A stretch of 64,000 nucleotides of DNA, taken from Ascaphus truei (Eukaryota > Chordata > Amphibia > Anura > Ascaphidae). The stretch is from assembly GCA_036426205.1 (NCBI GenBank), contig WSYH01002425.1:23246-87245 (forward strand), in the 5' to 3' direction. Below, one piece after another: positions 59,391 to 64,000 of this stretch. A model generated the notes under the pieces. That model was not told the origin of the DNA. It did not search any database and was given only the letters and a program-made list of their open reading frames with translations. The position numbers and the translations under genes are program-made. Position 1 is the first letter of the stretch. Each line of letters starts with the position of its first letter.

Positions 59391-59690
59391 TCTAAAACGT
59401 ATCCGGGGCTATCACCAACAAGACCCAGGTACATACTGGGTACATGCTGCAACATTTCAGGTGCATTTCTGCAAACAGACTAATGGCCCATCGGATTAAA
59501 CACAGCGGGGGTCCGTGGCAGTCCCATTCAAACTGAATGGGACTGCCAGGGACCCCTGCTGTCTTAATCCGATGGGCCATTAGTCTTCTGCAGAATTGTC
59601 ACTGAAATGTTGCAGCATGTACCCAGCATGTACCTGGGTCTTGTTGGTGATAGCCCCAGATTTTCCAAGGCAAGTTTTAGAATACTCGTC
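59391..59690. mobile_element. Near-perfect hairpin MITE, family C copy 3
   Basis: Outer arms ATTCTAAAAC..GGGGCTATCACCAACAAGACC and GGTCTTGTTGGTGATAGCCCC..GTTTTAGAAT. Inner core as in copy 1, closing on CATTCAAACTGAATG. About 300 bp of almost continuous pairing. Confidence 0.88.
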
Positions 59691-59699
59691 GGCACACCT

Positions 59700-60935
59700 G
59701 TAAGTAGTGGCATTTCCCTTTTGCTATAATTCTCATACCATCACCCCCCTTGGAACATAGACATTGTTGCACTATGTATGATGTTTTTCTTTATATTTCA
59801 CATATGACTATGCACTCCCCGAAAAACACTATTTCAACACTACTATAGGTATTATTTAAAAAGAACAACAGGAAAATACTAAAAAAACATACTGATTTTC
59901 AAGTGTTTTTAGAGCTGCATCAATATTTATTTATATACAATATTATTTTATTTTTTCATCTGCTTTATTTTTGTTTTTGTAACTTTAAAAGCCATACTTT
60001 TTCCTGCAACCACTGTGATAACAAAAGCATTTCCTATTTAGTTTCCACTAAATGAATTTGTTTAGAAGACTGCATTTCACTTTGGAAATATTTCATTAGC
60101 ATCTTACTAGAGGGCTAAATGATGGCTTTGCCATAAATTGTACTTATCCATTAGCTGAAAGTAAAACTAATGTGTTTTTAACAATTGGCATGATTCACTG
60201 ACTAATTTCAGAATCTGTTTTGAAGAACATTAACAATGTTCATCTAATTGTTAAATTAGCTTTCCATTATTGATTGTTCCAAATTGTTGTAAATGCTTTA
60301 TAATAATTGAATGAGTTATTTCCCAAACAGGTACCATAGTTTGCTTTCAATGTCTGTATTTCTTAACTCTTAAAGTGTTGTCATGGTAAAATGCAAAAAA
60401 CAATGGTAAAAAGGTGTGTGTGCTGTGTGTGATGTGTGTGTGTGTGGAGATGTGTGTGTGTTGTTGATGTGTGCTGTTTGTGATGTTGCAATAGGTTGCT
60501 TTATTTCCGATGAGAACGGTGGACGCATAGAGGCTAGTGTTATGGGTTCTTTGCACCTTGTGTGTGGGGGGGGGACGTCACTGGATACTAATTGCTATGC
60601 GCAGAAGATAGATAGGCTCTAGGGGTTCCAAAGCTTCTTGTGGAGTGTGTTTGTGTGTGTGTGTGTGTGGGTTGATATATATATATAGTATATAGATACT
60701 ACTGATATAACGATATACTGTATATATATATATATACTAAAACGCTAACTTATTTAAGGTTTTACTTTACGGGGGGTTATTGAGGGGGTCACAAGGTTGT
60801 TTGTAAAGAAGGTAGTGGCAAATATATTTTGCCTTTTTCTAGATCAAGACTACAAATGTAATGATAAATTCAGATGTCTTGACGCCTACTGTACATGGCA
60901 GACATGGCAAAGGACTAAGCTGCACTAGGAAAAAG
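59700..60935. other. AT-rich intergenic DNA with TG repeats
   Basis: TG-rich runs at 60412-60475 and 60640-60670. Otherwise no supported feature. Confidence 0.5.
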
Positions 60936-60941
60936 TGCATA

Positions 60942-60986
60942 CACTGGCGACACACTTTATTCGAGCTCGGCTAGTCCCACGAATTC
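60942..60986. mobile_element. TA-flanked MITE, family A copy 4, fragment
   Basis: TA|CACTGGCGACACAC..GGCTAGTCCCACGAATTC, then switches abruptly to PLE-type sequence. Confidence 0.85.
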
Positions 60987-61248
60987 ATTACTTGCTTCAC
61001 TATTTGGCGTTGTGCGCTGTTTTCTTTTTGTTTCCATTTCCTAGAGTGTGTGGGGTGCTGAGCCACCCCCAATGTTTATAGCAGCAGACGCCCTTATCAA
61101 CCACACGGTTATGATTTAATTTATTATATAATCACTTATTCACTTGGTATTGTGGTTTATATAGTCTATATATGGTTTAGTCACTGCACTTTAATTAGTT
61201 ATAAGTAGGAGTTAGATAGTAGCGCACAGTTTATTTTTGTTGCTTCAG
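60987..61248 (+). mobile_element. PLE terminal fragment
   Basis: Inverted relative of 39595-39890 (ACTATTTGGCGTTGTGCGCTG, GTGTGTGGGGTGCTGAGCCA). It ends TAGCGCACAGTTTATTTTTG, the PLE-type terminus. Confidence 0.8.
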
Positions 61249-61414
61249 TAATGTGTCGACTTGCAGGTGTTTCGTTTAAAAAATATACCACATTGTGCTA
61301 TTGTAAATTGGCCTTGGGACTGAAGGAAGAGGTTACAATAATGTATCAATTTAGGCTTTTCATATTAAAGAAAGACAAAGACCAGTTTCTGTTATCCTCC
61401 AGAGACCCGCCACC

Positions 61415-61882
61415 ATGAGTGTTCAAGTGCAGCCCGTTTTCCAAAAACCCGACAGAACGTACGCGTATTTGATATGGGCCGCGATTAATGCATCAGATGA
61501 TAAGATGGCAACAGTTGTTCAAATTTATCAGTATTTTATCGAAAACTATGACTTTTACAAATTTTCGCCAGCTCCTCATGTATGGAAGCGTGCAATAAGG
61601 AAAAGGTTATGTAGCGATCCATGTTTTTATCGTATTGATCCCAAATTTATTGGAGGGTATTGGTGTGTATCACCGGCTTTTTCATGTATCTATGATCATG
61701 CAGTCGGCAAAAGGAAAAAGGTCGTGTTAAAACCAACTAAGAAACGACAGTCGCTGGCAAGCAATGCGCCAGCACCAGCACTGGCTTCCAATAACGGTCC
61801 CACCGTCAGTGACAACCCTTGCTGTCTGTCCACGCACGGATACCTGCAGCCGGAGCTGGATTTCGCGTGCAGTTTCGATTAA
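61415..61882 (+). CDS. Divergent forkhead (Fox) domain protein
   Basis: 155 residues. The ATG at 61415 lies in GCCACCATGAG, an excellent Kozak context. Residues 11-89 fit a forkhead domain: KPDRTYAYLIWAAINASD (helix 1), ATVVQIYQYFIENYDFY (helix 2), then W57-K-R-A-I-R-K-R-L-C and C70-F (recognition helix region), ending GGYWCVSPAF (wing). The usual NSIRHNLS of the recognition helix reads RAIRKRLC, so the Asn and His that normally contact DNA bases are replaced by Arg and Lys. A basic cluster (GKRKK..KPTKKR, residues 98-111) follows, a likely nuclear signal. No introns in the domain. Subfamily not assigned; GYWCVSP is slightly FoxN-like. Likely a DNA-binding regulator, possibly with changed specificity. 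A pseudogene is possible (see in-frame extension). Confidence 0.8.
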   Translation: MSVQVQPVFQKPDRTYAYLIWAAINASDDKMATVVQIYQYFIENYDFYKFSPAPHVWKRAIRKRLCSDPCFYRIDPKFIGGYWCVSPAFSCIYDHAVGKRKKVVLKPTKKRQSLASNAPAPALASNNGPTVSDNPCCLSTHGYLQPELDFACSFD

Positions 61883-62026
61883 GCTTGCATGTATCTAAGC
61901 GATTTCCAGCCTCATCAGCTGACTACAGGTGTAGTAGTCCCGCTGCCAACTGTCAACATGTATGATCAAGAATACTGGACTGGCAGTGGCCCGGCGCCGG
62001 CACCAGCTGATTGGGAAATTTTATGG
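61883..62026 (+). other. In-frame extension of the forkhead ORF after the TAA stop
   Basis: In the same frame as the forkhead CDS, 48 further codons are open after TAA (ACMYLSDFQPHQLTTG... to ..ADWEILW), ending at TGA 62027-62029. Composition (Pro, Tyr, Gln, Trp, Asp) looks like a transcription-factor tail. A donor-like G|GTGAGT begins at 62026, at the last codon. Either the TAA is a nonsense change or polymorphism, or this is 3' UTR. Confidence 0.45.
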
Positions 62027-62350
62027 TGAGTAATGTTGCCGTATTTTTTTCTGTTTTTTTTTTATTTTGAAAATGTCAATATCGGTGCGATTCAAAAGTC
62101 AAGCGATTCTCCTGTAAGCAATATCATTGGCTGAGCGGCTTCTACAGTAGATACTGCACAATTGGTGAAAAGCTAGGCGCATGCGCATTGGAACCTTCTT
62201 GAAAGGCATATGCGTGTCATCAAATCGACGGTAGGCGCATGCGCATGTGAACAGGAGACGCCCCCCGAGAAAATTATTGGTGGGACTGACTGGGAACTTC
62301 TTTAAGGGAACGAACCATTACAGTAAAACTTTTCTTTTTTTTTTCCTCAG
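62026..62350 (+). other. Putative intron of the forkhead gene
   Basis: Donor G|GTGAGTAA at 62026. Acceptor TTTTTTTTTTCCTCAG ends at 62350. 325 bp. A frame joined across it terminates immediately at TGA, so the next exon would be 3' UTR. AATAAA at 62562 could end the transcript. Confidence 0.4.
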
Positions 62351-63350
62351 AAAAGAAAACGGCAAATGGAGGGATTTCGATGGATAATATCGCTTTGTGT
62401 AACAATGCCTGCACATTGCTGAATCAGATTTTAAAAACCACGTACCGGAGTTTACAGTTTAGTGGCCGTTGTTATTGATTAGGATAGAATACCTGAAACA
62501 GTATGCTGATGTTTTCCGACCGTACAGTATACAATACAGTACTTTTTAATATATACTGTGTAATAAACACAAATTTTTTTCGTAAAAAGTATGCATTTAT
62601 TCTACATGTATTACAGGACATACAGTATGTGTCTTCTATACAGTTCCAGTACATACTGTACAGTACAGCATGTGCCTTCTATTTTTTTTAATACTCTTGT
62701 GATGTGCAGTACTGAGCATGCCTACAGTATACAGTACAGTATGCCTGGATTGTAGTGTGCATTCTAGAAACACTGTATTTTGTTACAGTATCAAAGGAGC
62801 CAATGGAACAATTTAAAACAAATCAACATGTTCTTTTATTGGTGGAGTAAGTACAAAAACATTTATTTACAAATACTGTACAATGTAAAAACATTTTAAG
62901 TGCACAGCAATTCAAAACATCAACAGGTGTATGGTTTACTGCCAGTGAAAACATTTATGTACAGAAAGTCAAAACATTTACAGTCAGTCAGTATGGTTTA
63001 CAGTCACGTGTGATTAAAAAAAATTCTTTATTCATAAAATATACAAAACGAAACATCTCCTTTATTAAAGAACGGCAAGTCAAAACATTTACTGTGGGAT
63101 GGTGTGCAGAACAGTCAGTAAGGTCTGCACAACTCTAGTCCTCGAGGGCCGCAAACAGGCCCGGTTTTCAGGACAACCTTGAAAACTGGGCCTGTTTGCG
63201 GCCCTCGGGGACTGGAATTGTGCAGGTCTTGTGTACAGTAAATACAGTACAAACATTTATTTATTAATACAAGTTAAAACACACAACATCTCCTTTATTT
63301 AAGTACAGCAGGTCAAAACATGTACAGTACAGTTCAGCACAACAGCAAAT
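62140..63350. repeat. TACAGTA/TACTGTA-dense segment
   Basis: More than a dozen TACAGTA or TACTGTA heptamers in about 1.2 kb, some overlapping (TACAGTATACAGTACAGTA near 62723), with repeated AAAACATTTATTTACA blocks. Not a regular tandem array. Confidence 0.6.
63124..63227. mobile_element. Hairpin MITE-like palindrome
   Basis: CTGCACAACTCTAGTCCTCG..GGCCGCAAACAGGCCC pairs with GGGCCTGTTTGCGGCC..GGACTGGAATTGTGCAG around TTTTCAGGACAACCTTGAAAA. Confidence 0.8.
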
Positions 63351-63469
63351 ATCCTGGGATTTCTCACAGGAAAACTGGTGCTACAAATAGTCCACAAACA
63401 AATAACATCAATATTCCAGAGCCATAATAGCAATAATTAGCATATATAGTAGAACACTCTTAAGATCCA

Positions 63470-63900
63470 GTATCCAAATGTAGGCATAAGTGTTTCTTTA
63501 ACTCCCCACTTCAATCGTGCCACGTGACAAACAACGGGAGGGGTATAAGGTGGTAAGGAGGAATGAAAGCAGCGATACCACGGTGTTCCCTGTTCGGGAC
63601 CACCCGCTAAGCAACCGCTACCCTCCGCCACAACCCTCTTAACCCGGTGTCACCCACGATCGAGCAGACCTCACTGCGGAGGTAGGGGAAGGGAGAATAT
63701 GAGAGGCAGTCACTCACAGTCTTGACGCGCCGGGTCTCCGATCAATGATGACGTCAGGGACCTCTGAACCGGAAGAGGAAGTCAGCGTGCTCCAGCCAAT
63801 GTAATTCAGAGCAAAAAATATTGTGTTGAGGCGGTCACTGCTGCCGCAAGGGTATTGAAGCCACACATAATAAAAATAAAATATTCGGTTTATTAGTGCA
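63470..63900. other. Unassigned GC-richer segment
   Basis: No conserved frame. Composition resembles the promoter-like PLE terminal repeats seen elsewhere in the window, but no hammerhead-like motif or terminus was found. Confidence 0.3.
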
Positions 63901-63902
63901 TA

Positions 63903-64000
63903 CACTGGCGACACACTTTATTCGAGCTCGGCTAGTCCCACGAATTCGGGTATACCCGGGTGTATTGAGGTTTGTGACTGTTTTCTGCCCGAGTGCATTG
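63903..64000. mobile_element. TA-flanked MITE, family A copy 5, cut by window end
   Basis: TA|CACTGGCGACACACTTTATT.. through the ATACCCGGGTGTATTGAGG segment. Same sequence as the corresponding end of copies 1-3. Confidence 0.93.

Overview
This window looks like repeat-dense vertebrate DNA, most likely from a frog or another amphibian. The evidence is several Penelope-like retroelement (PLE) families with GIY-YIG endonucleases, L2- and L1/Tx1-type LINEs, a sushi-type Ty3/gypsy gag, tRNA-derived SINEs with an L2-like tail, and many palindromic MITEs. Species cannot be named from sequence alone. Only one host-like gene is visible: a small, very divergent forkhead (Fox) protein at 61415-61882. 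Almost everything else recognisable is transposon.

Layout. 1-1.2 kb: 3' part of an L2-like LINE. 1.2-3.3 kb: plain AT-rich DNA. 3.4-5.8 kb: gypsy gag and LTR/leader (minus). 5.8-7.2 kb: foldback repeats. 7.3-7.6 kb: GC-rich TA-flanked MITE. 7.65-10.0 kb: antisense L1-like ORF2. 10.0-12.6 kb: PLE 3' part carrying an L2 fragment and a MITE. 12.7-20.3 kb: an LTR element with an unusual gag, split by a foldback element and a nearly full PLE. 20.9-21.6 kb: foldback element. 21.9-31.5 kb: SINE, then a solo-LTR-like unit split by an 8 kb head-to-head PLE pair, itself split by a MITE. 32.4-32.9 kb: hAT-type MITE with an 8-bp target duplication. 33-36.7 kb: mostly plain DNA. 37-42.5 kb: second LTR/gag element carrying PLE and L2-tail insertions. 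44.1-46.5 kb: SINE split by a PLE with inverted arms. 47-54 kb: mostly plain DNA with an antisense L2 RT fragment and a (GA)n tract. 54.0-56.5 kb: gypsy LTR-gag-protease (plus). 57.1-59.3 kb: LTR copy between inverted arms. 59.4-59.7 kb: hairpin MITE. 60.9-64 kb: MITE and PLE pieces around the forkhead gene.

The repeats date one another. Paired copies give filled and empty sites: MITE family A has TA target duplications, and PLE insertions have 13-16 bp duplications. Hammerhead-like motifs sit in the PLE terminal repeats. The palindromic 7-mers TACTGTA/TACAGTA occur roughly once per kb, about five times what base composition predicts. They match the footprint left when Sleeping Beauty/Tc1-type transposons excise, and one of them explains a 5-bp frameshift in a PLE reverse transcriptase. 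The footprint signal, the forkhead gene and the pol-less gag elements are the items most worth following up.
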